Of a stretch of DNA of 64,000 nt, positions 34,206 to 46,931 are shown piece by piece. The stretch lies in the NCBI RefSeq assembly GCF_002776525.5, contig NC_045434.1:110464199-110528198 (forward strand). The letters run 5' to 3'. Both the position numbers and the translations under genes were made by a program. The DNA comes from Piliocolobus tephrosceles (Eukaryota; Chordata; Mammalia; Primates; Cercopithecidae). How positions within the stretch are numbered: position 1 is the first letter of the stretch; each line of letters begins with the position of its first letter. The notes beneath the pieces were generated by a model. It worked only from the letters and a program-made list of their open reading frames with translations, had not been told where the DNA came from and made no database searches.

Positions 34206-36734
34206 TGAGAGGAAGGAAATTACCTTCCAATTTGAGGTGTTTTAACCTATACACAAAATTTTCATGTCATGCATCTATGCTTCATTTAATCACTATGTGG
34301 TTTACACTCCTCATCATGCTCTGAGGGACAAAATTCCTTGTAATCAATTCACTGTAGAAGGCTTGCGTTTGTTAAAACATGCTCCAGCAAGTTTTCCACA
34401 AGAAGTATTATACCACCCAATTATGGGGATGGAATCCCTTAATGTAAGTAACTTAACTGTTACCTTATATGAGATATCATTGAGGGTACCTAGTCACTAA
34501 GGATACCTGGAAGTTATAATGCGTCACAAAGACCATGTTTTTTCATACATAATAGCTAATAGAGTGCTTTTTATTAATGATAACATAAACATGTTGACTA
34601 ATTCACCAGGATGGCACAGCAAAATCAGAACAAACAAGTGATATCTCCAAAGGACTTATCTATCTAGCAGACATTCTAAGAAACTTCCCTATAAGTTCAG
34701 TCTCAGTTTCAGTTAATGATGAGTCCTAAAAATCCATGAAGTCTTCATTACTATGGAAGCTGATTGAATCAAACATTAGATTTCACTAGTGAATCACATT
34801 ACAGAATTACATCACTGTAGATACGGCCTGACTGGGTATCTTTTGCAAAATAACCTAATTTTAAAATGTAATGATAATTTAAAACGTAATGATAATTACA
34901 TTTTAAAATTATGACATTTAAAAATTAGCTATTTTTTAAAATAAAAATTAGCTATTTTTTGAAGTGATTGTTCATACATGAAAGGAGATAGGGACATTTA
35001 AATCACTTAATGAAAAGTAAGAGCAGATTTTTAGAGTGATATTTATAAAATGGTAAAACTTAAACTACTTCTAAATAATTAGATGGAAGGTGAAGGCAAT
35101 CCAGCAGCATTTGGTTCTTAGTATTGGGAGATTCCTAGCGGCATTGAAATACCAACACATATAGTATGGAATGACTGAAACTGATTAAAGCATTGATATG
35201 ACTACTGCAGATATTACCATGATTTTTTGTAATATTGTAACCAAGGCACTTTCCTCTGCAGTAGGAAATGAGGATTCTCCTAATAAGAATAGAGAGGAAC
35301 TTTCCCCACACCCCTTTTGAATTTCCTCCTTTCCCTGGATTTCTCAGGCACACCAGACCAGAGAATGACCTGACTGTTGCCTCTGCATACCCAAGTGGCA
35401 CAATTTCCCTACCAAATGTGTCAACAAATTTGAAACTCACATATGTGCCTGAGTTTACATATGTAGATCAGCAGAAATTAGAAACTCTTTTCTCCTTACA
35501 TCACTTTACACAGGTAAGCTCACATAGGATAAAGATCATTTTTCTCTTCTGAGAAAAATGTTGTTAGGGATTTTTAAAGAAATGACACAAAATATAGGAT
35601 TGAAATCTATATTTGTGTTTTTTTTTCTGGTTTTGGATGAAGGATTGTGATACTGTTTATTTTTATGATTTAACTCACTATGGATTTTACTGGATTTTCT
35701 ATTATAATTTTGTTTAGTCAAGGTATTAGACATTTAAGAGGCAGCCTTATGTGCCATTACATTTTGTATTTACCTCATGTCTGACTACAAAACAATAAAA
35801 TATCAGATAGTCATGAATAAATTTCTTCTATAAGAAATTATTATGAAAAGCATGTTAAACAAGAGTGACTATGTGTCAGACTTCTAAAGAGCAAAATTTA
35901 CTGGGTAACCAAAAAGTATAGAGAGAAATATTTTCTTCAAGTAAGAACTGTTTGAATTGCTTTATACCTAGATTCTGCAGACCTTTTGCCTGCAGACCTT
36001 TTAACTGATTTCAAAAGAGCATTTTACTGTGTGACCATATAAATTGAAGATACTTCTTATTAGTGGACCTAAATATTGCTCAAAGTAGTATCAGTTATAC
36101 CTCACAGTTCATTTTCCCATGACTTTCGAAATTTTTTAAAAAACTCACATCTTAACATATTACCGACTTTAATTACTGAGTGAGATTAAAGGTTTTTGCT
36201 TGCTAAGAGTACATAATTTTCAAGACCTCAATCAGAGAATTGTATATAACCAAATAAGAAATCTTTCTAGTCCTTGAGCTTATTCATTACCATTTACTTG
36301 GTGGAACTGGTAAAACTTATTGGTGTGCAGCTAACTCTAAGTAATTTAATAGATGTCAAAGTATATAGACAACATGAAAACAAAGTTCCCATAAAACTAC
36401 ATGCTATAGAATGGCTTCAACTCTTTTCTCATCAAATATAAGTTAATGAGACTAACAGTTAAGTAAACTAGGTTTCTGTACTTCTTTCATTTAGGCCTTT
36501 TGGAGATATTAATTACTTCTTCATAAATTTGATGATTATTGAAATTTGACTATTCTTATTCTCTATTCTTGTTCTATATGTTGAAACATTTGTTTGGTAA
36601 ATTGTCTTCAATTATAGGTCACTATCTTCTATTGTACCTCCTTTCTCTCTTTTTATAGAATCGATTTTGAGTCCATTCTTCTAAGCCTTTCAACCCACAT
36701 CTTAACCAATAATATAGACATTATGATTTTGGGG
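34206..36734. other. Intergenic, AT-rich, one hairpin, no gene seen
   Basis: It contains the inverted repeat at 34856-34911 and a tandem repeat at about 34919-34960, listed separately. No homology is recognised for the short ORFs near 35135-35552. Confidence 0.5.
34856..34911. repeat. Inverted repeat, 17-bp perfect arms
   Basis: TAATTTTAAAATGTAAT (34856-34872) and its exact reverse complement (34895-34911) flank a 22-base loop. A tandem repeat of AAAAATTAGCTATTTTTT follows at about 34919-34960. Confidence 0.9.
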
Positions 36735-37232
36735 TTTTTTTTTTTTTTTTTTTTTTGAGACAGAGTCTCGCTCTGTCACCCATGCTGGAGTGCAGTGGCG
36801 CGATCTCGGCTCACTGCAAGCTTTGCCTCCCATACTTTAAAATTTGTCAAATTAAGACAATAATAACCGCTTGACGAGGGTCTGTGGAAACCAAGAAACA
36901 AAGGTTAAATGTTTGGTGCTTCCCTTTCCTAACTGCCAAAATAATTATTGAGAAATTCTGAATGCAAAATATTTCTTAAAAAGAGGGTAAAGCAATATAA
37001 CAGTCTTATTCACTACCTACATCCAGGTTCACGCCACTCTCCTGCCTCAGCCTCCCGTGTAGCTGGGACTACAGGCGCCTGCCACCATGCCTGACTAATT
37101 TTTTTCGTATTTTTAGTAGAGACAGGGTTTCACCCTGTTAGCCAGGATGGTCTCAATCTCCTGACCTCATGATCCGCCCGCCTGGGCCTCCCAAAGTGCT
37201 GGGATGACAGGTGCGAGCCACCGCGCCTGGCC
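36735..37232 (-). mobile_element. AluY/S-like element, minus strand, split by a 195-base insert
   Basis: A T-run (36736-36755), the Alu right arm to GCCTCCC at 36831, then foreign sequence, then the Alu continues from AGGTTCACGCCACTCTCC at 37025 to GGCC at 37232. The two Alu parts join without loss once the insert is removed. Confidence 0.93.
36832..37026 (-). repeat. Insert: perfect inverted copy of 38195-38389
   Basis: All 195 bases equal the reverse complement of 38195-38389, compared base by base, with no mismatch or indel. The right junction shares CCAG between source and Alu; the left shares a single C. There is no target-site duplication or poly(A), so it is not a retrotransposon insertion. 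Confidence 0.95.
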
Positions 37233-38055
37233 GACATGATTATTATCCTGGTATCACTTTTATTTTTGTTTCTGTTGCATTACAACCCCCTCCACACCTA
37301 TACTTTATTAGGGCGCCATGCTATACCATTCTTATTTAATAATCTCAAGAGCCTTGAGAGGCAGGTTTTAATACATGAGGTTTTTTTTAAGGCCCAGCCT
37401 TTTACATAAAAAGAATGTAACAGCAGCAAGACAAGAATAGCTTAATGCAGACCTCTCAAGGTAAACAGAGCTGCAGTAGCATTGAGCAGAGCCTAGGTAC
37501 TTAGGAAATAAAAAAAATAGATGCTAGGTCATTCATGTTACTTGTGATTTCTTATAATTAGTAGTCATTAATAACTATTAGACCATGATAACTTTAAAAC
37601 TCTGATAGTGAAAATTAAGCGTACTGTGAACATACTCTTTCTTTTTGCCTAAAATCAGTGTTAAGACTTTTAAAATCACTGATGGGCAGTGATCTGTGTG
37701 CGAGATCCAGGTGATGAAGTATATAATCCAGGCCAATAAGAAAAAATTTTCAATAGATAGATAATTGATTGCCCAGCACACAGTAGGCATACAGTATTTA
37801 ATTTAGCAAGTGAATGATTCTTCCATCAAAAGCACACTCAAATTCCAGATCACTATCTTTGGGCATTTACCACTGGTTTTGGGCACCTGCTAAACCAGGA
37901 GTATATATAGGAAATAGTCTTCTCTACATATTATGATGGATGATATTCACATATGCAAATCCAGAGCTAGGTTTATAGCATCTTTTATTTTTGTCTTTAT
38001 AATTTTCTGTCTTTGTATTATATAGTTAGTAAATTTCTAGAATACATAAATCTAA
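37233..38055. other. Intergenic, nothing recognised
   Basis: AT-rich sequence with no supported gene or clear repeat. Confidence 0.5.
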
Positions 38056-38059
38056 TTTT

Positions 38060-38220
38060 TATATATCCATTTATTTATTCAACATGTATTTACTGAGTAC
38101 CTCCTATGTGTCAGACACTGCCCAGGGTGATAGAGATTTATTCATTAATTCAGCATATAAAGTGTCTACTATATGCCAAACACTATTCTAGATTCTGGAT
38201 GTAGGTAGTGAATAAGACTG
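38060..38220 (-). mobile_element. L2 3'-end fragment(s), minus strand
   Basis: The reversed L2 tail pattern occurs twice in a row (TTTACTGAGTACCTCCTATG and AGTGTCTACTATATGCCAAA), followed by TGAATAAGAC. This may be two copies or an internal duplication. Confidence 0.7.
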
Positions 38221-38389
38221 TTATATTGCTTTACCCTCTTTTTAAGAAATATTTTGCATTCAGAATTTCTCAATAATTATTTTGGCAGTTAGGAAAGGGA
38301 AGCACCAAACATTTAACCTTTGTTTCTTGGTTTCCACAGACCCTCGTCAAGCGGTTATTATTGTCTTAATTTGACAAATTTTAAAGTAT
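38195..38389 (+). repeat. Source segment of the inverted copy found in the Alu at 36832-37026
   Basis: The first about 26 bases continue the L2 fragment naturally, so this is the original location and the copy in the Alu is derived. The remainder is not a repeat I recognise. Confidence 0.9.
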
Positions 38390-38526
38390 GCAGAGTTATA
38401 TTTTAACTATGCAGAGTTCATATTTTAAAGAATCAACGGACTTAAAGTTAATTATAATGAAGAAATCAATAATGGGAATGACATCCTATTAGCACATAGA
38501 ACATGGTTTTCTCAGCACTCATTTGA

Positions 38527-38585
38527 TGTCTCTCTCTCTCGCTGTCTCTCTCTCTCTCGCTCTTGCTCTCTGTCTTTTTCTCTCC
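38527..38585. repeat. (TC)n-rich simple repeat
   Basis: TCTCTC tracts interrupted by G. The ORF across it (38523-38750) has a signal-peptide-like look only because of this repeat. Confidence 0.9.
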
Positions 38586-38998
38586 ATGACACTTAGCGTT
38601 GGATTTTTATTCACTTCAGGAGTTTACATCATAGATTACCACAGTAAGATGGACAGCCAGGAAAAAAGAAAAAATCTTTGGAAATGCACTGAGAAAATTA
38701 ACACATACGTTTTTCTAAAAATCAATAGGCACTCAGAACCTTTCAGATGATTCTAAGGCTGAAGATAAATTTTCTGCCCAAAAGCAAACTATTACACTAG
38801 TTTGGACTAAATTTTGAGATCATTATCAGTAGAAAAATGTCTATAATTTCAGCATACTCCAAAACTTTTTCTAACTTACAAATTAAAAGAAATATGTACT
38901 TAATACATTTAGACAATTAAATTGCTTGAGCTTTTCAGGGTAACAGTTTTTAAAAAGCAACATTTAAAAAATATATAATGAATGGAACATTTTCTATT

Positions 38999-39412
38999 TT
39001 TGTATTATGCTTTAAGTTCTAGGTTACATGTGCACAACATGCAGGTTTGATACATAGGTATACATGTGTCATGTTGGTTTGCTGCACCCATCAACTCATC
39101 ATTTCCATTAGGTATTTCTCCTAACGCTATCCTTCCCCCAGCCCGCCACTCCACAACAGGCCCCGGGGTGTGATGTTTTCTGCCTTGTGTCCAAGTGTTC
39201 TCATTGTTCAGTTTCCACCTTTGAGTGAGAACACACGGTGTTTGGTTTTCTGTCCTTGGATAGTTTGCTGAGAATGATGGTTTCCAGCTTTATCCATGTC
39301 CCTCCAAAGGACATGAACTCATCCTTTTTTTACAGTTGCATAGTATTCCATGGTGTATATGTGCCACATTTTCTTAATCCAGTCTATCAATGATAGACAT
39401 TTGGGTTGGTTC
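38999..39412 (-). mobile_element. 5'-truncated L1 3' end, minus strand
   Basis: About 414 bases of L1 3' UTR and ORF2 end, antisense. A perfect 21-base target-site duplication flanks it at 38978-38998 and 39413-39433 (both begin ATGAATGGAACATTTTC). The poly(A) tail is almost gone. Confidence 0.95.
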
Positions 39413-39433
39413 ATGAATGGAACATTTTCTATT

Positions 39434-41530
39434 GACATAAAGTCTATAGTTTTTAAAAAGTTAAATATACCAGTAAATCATTGTGTTTACTCTGTCTGAC
39501 AGATCCCTGAAAAGCCCCCCACATAAAGAACTGTAGAGCTGCACTGACCAGTAGGATGCTCCATTTTAAATTGCCTGGATCAAGAATGCAGTAGCAGTTA
39601 TATCACTGATGGGCAGTGATCCATCTGCCAGCACATGTTTTTATTTCAGTTGACATTAAATAATATGTCTCTAACAAATGCTTTATATAAAGGGAACAAC
39701 TCTGAAGTTGGAGGATTCGCTTCATAATGCATGCATGTAAAAGATATATTTGATCAAGAGATGAAGAATGCTAAAAATATTAAGGTATCATTGCAACCTT
39801 TTGACATTTTGATGAAATCGAATCATCCAAAAACTATAATCAGTGCTGCAGATAAAGAAAGCCTAAAATTTGTTTCTAACAAGCCAACTATTACTTTTTT
39901 TTTTTCAATTAAGTAGTGGACTGTGTTTAATCATGAGATATAATCATGTTATATTCCATATTCTGGGTTATGTGCAACTTTATTTGTGAAGGTGTGTTTT
40001 GTACCAAAGGCTCTCATACATAGATTAGCCCATTTACATATAAATGAGTCTACACTGTGCCCAAATGAATGGTATTAAAGACAGACTTGCCTAAAAGAAA
40101 TGTGCCTTGCTTGATTAAACATTCTTTTATTTTTTAATTCAAAATGATAGATTTGCAAATTAGTCTCATAGGTTTTAGCTGAGCTGAACTTGACAAAAAC
40201 ATATTAGTACTTATTACATGTTTTAGTATTCTATCTTAATTAAAATTGTAACATTTAGTTATACTTTCAACAGTTCGTATGTTATATATTCATTTAATTT
40301 TGTTTTCATGGGATGTTTGATGTGTTGAGACAAAGCACATTCTTAAAGATATACATAATATTTCATCTAATGTTTATAGCTTTTCCTTAAAAATTATATA
40401 TGTAAAAGTTTCCTTAACTCATTTTCTATTTTTATATTCTTTTAGAAATGGAACTCTTTTTCAATTAAAAAAAGTTTTAGTTGGAAAAGAGATTTAGGAG
40501 GTCATGAAGATGGTTTCCCATTTGGGGACATTTCACTTCTGTGCCATTAATGTATTTACTGTGACATTTCAGCAGAATGGTAGCTATTTGTATATTATTT
40601 CATAAGCCTTATGGAAAGTCAAACTGTGAAAATTTATTATATAGAACCCTTTTTTATTTCCATATTTTAGTTTCAAAATATACCTGAACAAATGCATAAA
40701 TAACCAATCCTCTGTTATTTAAATGTATAACAATGCTATGTTATAATAAGAGCACTTGTAGAATTTTAATTACTATAAAAATATTTCAGTAGCAAAGCCA
40801 AGATTATAAATTTTTTGATCCCCTACAGAATGGAATACAAGTGATGAATTGCCTTGTAGGAGAATCAGTAACTAAAACAATCTTATTCCTGCAGCAAAAC
40901 AGATAGATAAATTAAAGATACAATCTAGGTAACTTTCTTTGAGGCAAAGTCTACAATGAATTTCTCACAAGCTGCTGGTAATTTCTTTGTGTCAAAACTT
41001 TGAGACCAGATCACTACAGGAAAAATGAAATAAAAATCTGACAGCTATCTCAGATTCGAGCTATGTGAACTTTTAGTCAAGATGATTTGTGATTGAAGTG
41101 AAAATATGGCCACTGCCTTGTCTTTGTTCTACATTAGCCCATTTAGTAGAGACATGGGCCTGGAGAATAGTCAGTCAGTCCATTGCAGCCAACATAATCC
41201 TTATAATTAATTATCACAGCCTGGGTAGCGGTAAAGCAATGCACCTCAGCTACTGGGATGATTGAAACAAACTGATCAACTGTGTTACAGGAGGTCTTAG
41301 GTATTCAGATGTTTTAGTAAGCATCAGTAGGTGTTACAAAAATAGACACAAAAACGACCTTTATAAAACACCAATGAGACAACTGTATGCATTATAGTAT
41401 ATTTAATATCTGAATTATTATTACAGATTACAGTTTCAAATAAAGACAAAACCTGGATTTTTGTTGTAAAAGCACAGGATGGTGTCATATGAGTAAACTG
41501 TCATACTGAATATGGTTCACAGAAAGGATA
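39434..41530. other. Intergenic, AT-rich, nothing recognised
   Basis: No supported gene or clear repeat. Confidence 0.5.
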
Positions 41531-41534
41531 GTAA

Positions 41535-41700
41535 AAATGGTACTGGTTTAGATAACAGTAGACCAGAATTTTTATCCACTTTCTACCTGTGGGACCTTAG
41601 GTAAATCAGTTACATTACTAGACTTCAGTTTGCAGGCTTGAATTGCAAGATGCATGTGCTGGATTCAGTGATCTCCAAAGCCCTTACCAGTCCCCAAATT
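41535..41700 (+). mobile_element. MIR SINE
   Basis: A diverged MIR: CTACCTGTGGGACCTTAGGT, CTAGACTTCAGTTTGC, GTGATCTCCAAAGCCC. Confidence 0.65.
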
Positions 41701-41741
41701 CTCATTATACACATTTGAGAAATGCTTTGAAGAAAACTTAG

Positions 41742-42047
41742 GGCTAGGTGCGGTGGCTCACGCCTATAATCCTAGCACTTTCGGAGGCCGAGGTGGGTGG
41801 ATCACAAGGTCAGGAGTTCGAGACCAGCCTGGCCAACACAGTGAAACCTCAACTCTACTAAAAATACAAAAATTAGCCGGGCCTGGTGGTACATGCCTGT
41901 AGTCCCAGCTACTCGTGAGGCAGAGACAGGTGAACCACTTGAACCCAGGAGGTGGAGGTTGCAATGAGCCAAGATCACGCCATTGCACTCTAGCTTGGGC
42001 AACAGAGTGAGACTTTGTCTCAAAAAAGAAAGAAAGAAAGAAAAAAG
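41742..42047 (+). mobile_element. AluS-like element, plus strand
   Basis: A full-length Alu from GGCTAGGTGCGGTGGCTCAC to a tail of (GAAA)n at about 42020-42047. Confidence 0.93.
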
Positions 42048-45000
42048 TACCCAGATTTTCTTATGCAGGAAAGAATACATGAAGTAAGATTTAAGCCTTC
42101 AAAGTATCATAAATATATCATTCTTCAAATTGATTATTATGAAAGAAAATAGGATTCTTTCTCCTCAGAATTTTCATTGATCTATAATGGGATCAAAAAA
42201 GTAGAAAAATCAGTCTGCAGAGTGAAAACAGATTAATTGAAATAGCTAGAAAAGAGGGAAGAGCATTTGTTTAATTAAATGTTAAGGTAACTTGAAAATT
42301 GCCTATGAAATGCTAAAACCGTACCACAGCCTTATTGCACGCTCAACATTTTAAGCCTGGGAGCAGGGGACAGTGGGAAAAGGCTGGAGTGATAGAAGTG
42401 TTTGCCTTATGATCTCTTGACTCCTTTTACACAAGAAGCAGATTGGTAGAGCTTACGCAGGTGTCTGTGCTGTGGTGCTGGCTCTGCCAAAAACTCTCAT
42501 GTGCCCTAAGAAAGTTCATTTAACTTCTCTGAGCCCGAGTTTATTTGTAAAGTGAAGACTTTTTAAATTTAGTAATCTGTATGTCTCTTCATCTCAGAAT
42601 TCTATAACGTTTTCAGATTGTTATATGTGTACATGTACATGTTGCTCCCCTCTGGTCACTAAGATGCCACATATTTCTACTTGAGTGAACAGATTGCAAG
42701 TCCAAATGTTCTTGTTTCTAATATTAATAATTGACCTCAGCAAGACCTAAAAAAGTAAAAAAAAAAAAAAAAAAAAGTCTTATCTTTTATTTTGACCTTG
42801 GCTTTAAATTATTATGATTTATCATTTCTTCTTTGAATGCTGAGTGAGTTACCTAAATAGAATGTCTGTTCCAGTTAATCTACTCTTTAAATTTTTGTAG
42901 TTTAATAAACATGTAGCAAATCAGAAGCAACTATATCATGCTTATCAATGAACTGTAGCAGATTGTACGGTGCATTTTTGTCACATTAAAAAGTTAATGC
43001 CCTTTTGGTCCCAGAAGCAATGACTATAATTTAAAATAATATTCACAAAATTTTGTGAATGTTTTTGAATACAGAGGAGGCCTAATCGAGCCATATTGTA
43101 GTTCATTTTGCTCAGGAGTGAGAAACAAAATTCAGGGATAACCCAAACATGTCTGTTTGGCAATAGTGGATAGTTAGGTAAAGAAGGGTGATAGCTTTTG
43201 CACATCACAGATAAGAAGTGACTATACCTATTGAAAAACAGGAGTATATTCCGGTTCCTGGTTTTATGATGTAAAGATATTAGAAGGATACTAAAATTTG
43301 GACGCTTGGGAAATTGAATAATACAGAAATATTTTGTCATACTGAGATTATTTGTCCAGAAGTTTAGTCTTATATCCCTTCCATTCAGCAAAGGGGGCAG
43401 TTTTTAAAGGCCTCTGTCATAATAGGAAATGTACATTTTGATTAGTGGAGCAATTAGTTAAAACATTTAATGTGATCATTTTGGTTTTATGAATCTGAAT
43501 TTTCACTTTAGGTGTAATTGAGTCACATGTATTACTGTGATCTTTGTGAGAAGTGATTTCGTCCTTTTTTTTAAGTTGATGAAACTTGATAAATGGTGAT
43601 TCTAGCATATTGTGTTAATACTGTATCTTACAATAATTTGTGAACTGGCCATCATAAACAAATCATAGTAGTATCTCTTCTGGTAAATTGTTTCCATGGT
43701 GTGATCTCTTAATGCTGTGTTTGGGGGTGGGGATGGGGGTTAAGTATTTTGTTGACTTTAAGCTGTCAAAGTGTTTTTCTTAAATGCTATAAAATTGTAT
43801 GACTATAAGCCAAATAAGAATATTCTCTTTTTTCACTTTTAAGGGCACTGTATAGATCATTTTGGAAACTATCCCACAGAATGGTATAATTTAAGTTTAA
43901 AAGCTCTTACACACATACTCACACAAATATAAATATATATATACATGTACAAGGGAAAGCAAACAGTGTATGTAGTATTTCTATGTGACATGCTACATGT
44001 TACAGGAATCCATTTTCGAAATCTTACACAGATTATGCAGAAGTCAGAATAACAAATACAACACCTCAGTTTTTTATAGAGTCTAGCATTAGTTTACTTA
44101 TAAGATTTGCTTACATCATACTTCGCAAAGATCATTTACATCATTTATTTAATGTTGAAAATATTTATAGGAAGTACTAATGTAATCTGAAGTTTAGAGA
44201 TTAAACAACCAAGGTTTAGAAAGATCAAATGACTAGTCCAAGATAATATGGCCAATAAATGACTCTAAACCTCCTATGTTCTTTATACTATTCACCTTTT
44301 GTCATGTTATTTTTATCCCATCACTGCCATTATCTTTAAAACTTTGACAAAAATTTACTTTTAAAAGATACATTGGGAATTTTCAGATTTTAGTGCAAAG
44401 ACATTGTTGCTGTTCTTGTCAGACCTTTTCAGATACTTCCAGACTATAGCCCTTCCACAGGGTGATATTCAAACATTTTCCATCTAAAACATGTAAGTCT
44501 GCACACCCTGACCACAGACAGTGAATTCACTTGATATCAGAATGCTAGACTAAAAGTTGATCTTCTTGACTGACATTTCTAATCTCCCTTTTTAAAAATT
44601 CATCATAATGACTGACTTCTGAACAGCTGAATAAAGCAGTAATCAACCCAAGAAACTGCATCCATTCTGATTCAGAGGAAAAAAAAATCCAACCTAGTAA
44701 CCATTTTTCAGCATATTGTTTTTCATCACATTTATTCTGTGATTAGTGGAGGACAGAGAAGAGGGACTGGGGAGAAAAACTGCCTTTATTTTAAGAAAAC
44801 TCATTTCCTGTAACTATTAAAAAAGAATTGATTATCAAGTGTTAGACAACAATATTACTAACATTTATCATAATTCAAATATTTAGTAAAATTTCTCCAC
44901 GTATTTAAAATTTTACTTAAGAATTTTCCCAGTTAAAATGTCATGACTGCTTAGTTTGAATAAGGAAAATATTCGTTTCCATTCATGACACAATATTACA

Positions 45001-46054
45001 TTTTTATTCTTTTCTCAGACAACAGAGAGACACTGTTACTGCTTTCCCTTGTAAGTCAACAGTCTGTGATACATGCTGTACTTTTACTGATTAGCAATGC
45101 ATTGTTACTGTGAATATTTAACTAGAACTTATTATATTGGAATTTAAAATTTTCTAACATTGAATTTAATTCTCTTCATCAAATAAATAAGCAAGCATTA
45201 TTTTTTATGAAATGAAATAATCATTCTTAAGCAGTGATAATAATGGAATTCTGAATAAGATATAAAATCAAACATATTCTATTTTTTCTATGTTTATCCT
45301 TTGACATTGAGTTGTTTTAACTTATCACATATTATTGTTAAGTTGAAATAAGCTTTATGCCATGCTCTCTGATGTTCTTGTCATAATAAATTTGGGCCTT
45401 TGTTAAGTAAATATCAGAAAATATCTGTGAGTTTTGATTATGTGATGTTTTCATCTGATTCATTTTTAAAATTTGTCATTGGATTTAAAATGTTTTCTTT
45501 GCTAATGTTATATAGAGAATTCAATAAAAGACCAAAAAAGGAAATCCTGTTGCACATATTACTAATTAGTTCCAAATGATTTCCTTCCCTTTCTTTCCTT
45601 TCTTCCTTCCTCCCTTCCTCTCTTTCCTTGTTTTCTTTTTGCAAAAGAGGAAACATCAAAAGCTGGGCAGTTGTCAGTACCTCAAGCATCAGCTGCCTTT
45701 GAGACCAGCTCTGCAGACTCTTACGTATTCTCCCACATGACTGTAATGAAGACTTCTGTGTATTACACTTTGCAAGCCTTTTGAAAGCCAACATTCCCTA
45801 GGTTTCTTCCAGTGTTCCCTATCTTATACTGTTGGAGACACAGTAAAGTCTCAAGGAAGGAAAAACTTATTCACAATAGTCTGTGCCTTTATGCTTTGTG
45901 CTAGTTATATGAGTAAATTATGGCACAGCAAATGTACATTATTTCATGCAGAAATAAGTATTGGACATCAATTGCGTGCACTGACCTGTTCACAGCAATG
46001 TCAGGGATATGAATGTCAATATGTAGATGACCCTGCTCTCAGATATATGCATGT
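42048..46054. other. Intergenic with MIR remnants and simple repeats, no gene seen
   Basis: Probable MIR remnants lie at 42465-42560 (plus) and 44150-44290 (minus). A poly(A) run is at 42757-42776, a G-rich tract at 43721-43740, and AT/CA-rich short repeats at 43911-43950. No coding region is supported. Confidence 0.5.
45583..45637. repeat. (TTCC)n-type polypyrimidine tract
   Basis: A near-pure pyrimidine stretch of TTCC and TTTCC units, a possible triplex-forming tract. Confidence 0.85.
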
Positions 46055-46141
46055 GCACGCACACACACACACATATGTATATATACATATATATACATAT
46101 ATACACACACACATATATATGTATATACATACACACACATA
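46055..46141. repeat. Compound (CA)n/(TA)n microsatellite
   Basis: About 86 bases of almost unbroken alternating purine-pyrimidine sequence, CA at both ends and TA/TACA in the middle. Confidence 0.95.
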
Positions 46142-46631
46142 TTCCCAAGCTAGTAGGTTAGGATCCTCTTTAGATCCAGAATTGGTCAAATATTAAATAA
46201 GAACATTCTGTTTTCAATATTTATTCTTTGTGTATGCCCAATGTTTTTGTATCATAAGAGAGTATAATTTCTAGCAATCACCTTTTACATACCCATTGTT
46301 CCCATTTTGTGCTTAGCAATATTGATCCTAACTCTTTTTCTTTTTCCTAATAACAGCTAGTTACTCAAATGTGTTTTTACTTTTGGAATATCAACAAATG
46401 ATACATCATCAAAACAGAGGTCCTCTCTCTTGTTTCCACCTGGAATTTTACTTTGTCTAAAAAAACTAAGTGCAGATTTAGATGGCTTTACACATGTAGT
46501 GATTAGTTATTAGAGACAAGAACAAAACATATTTTTCTAATCCTCCAATTGACATGAGAAATGACTTTTTAAGCTTTCTTGTCATAGAATTTTGGTAGTG
46601 AACTCCATTAGTGACTATTTGTAAAGTTTTT

Positions 46632-46931
46632 CTTTTTTTTTTTTTTTTTTGAGACGGAGTCTTGCTCTGTTGCCCAAGCTGGAGTGCAGTGGCATGATCT
46701 CAGCTGACTACAACCTCCGCCTCCCAGGTTCAAGCGATTCTCCTGCCTCAACCTCCGAGTAGCTGGGACTACAGGCATGTGCTACCACACCCAGCTAATT
46801 TTTGTATATTTAGTAGATATGGGGTTTTACCATGTTGGCCAGGCTGGTCTCAGTCTTCTGACCTCAGGTGATCGACCCACCTGAGCCTCCCAAAGTGCTG
46901 GGATTACAGGCGTGAGCCACCATGCTAGGCC
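46632..46931 (-). mobile_element. AluS-like element, minus strand
   Basis: A T-run then an antisense Alu ending in GGCC. TAAAGT-type sequence on both sides (46622 and 46932) suggests a target-site duplication with some decay. Confidence 0.93.

Noticed and set aside
38523..38750. ORF with a signal-peptide-like hydrophobic N-terminus
   Set aside because: The Leu, Ser and Ala stretch is just a (TC)n repeat read in frame.
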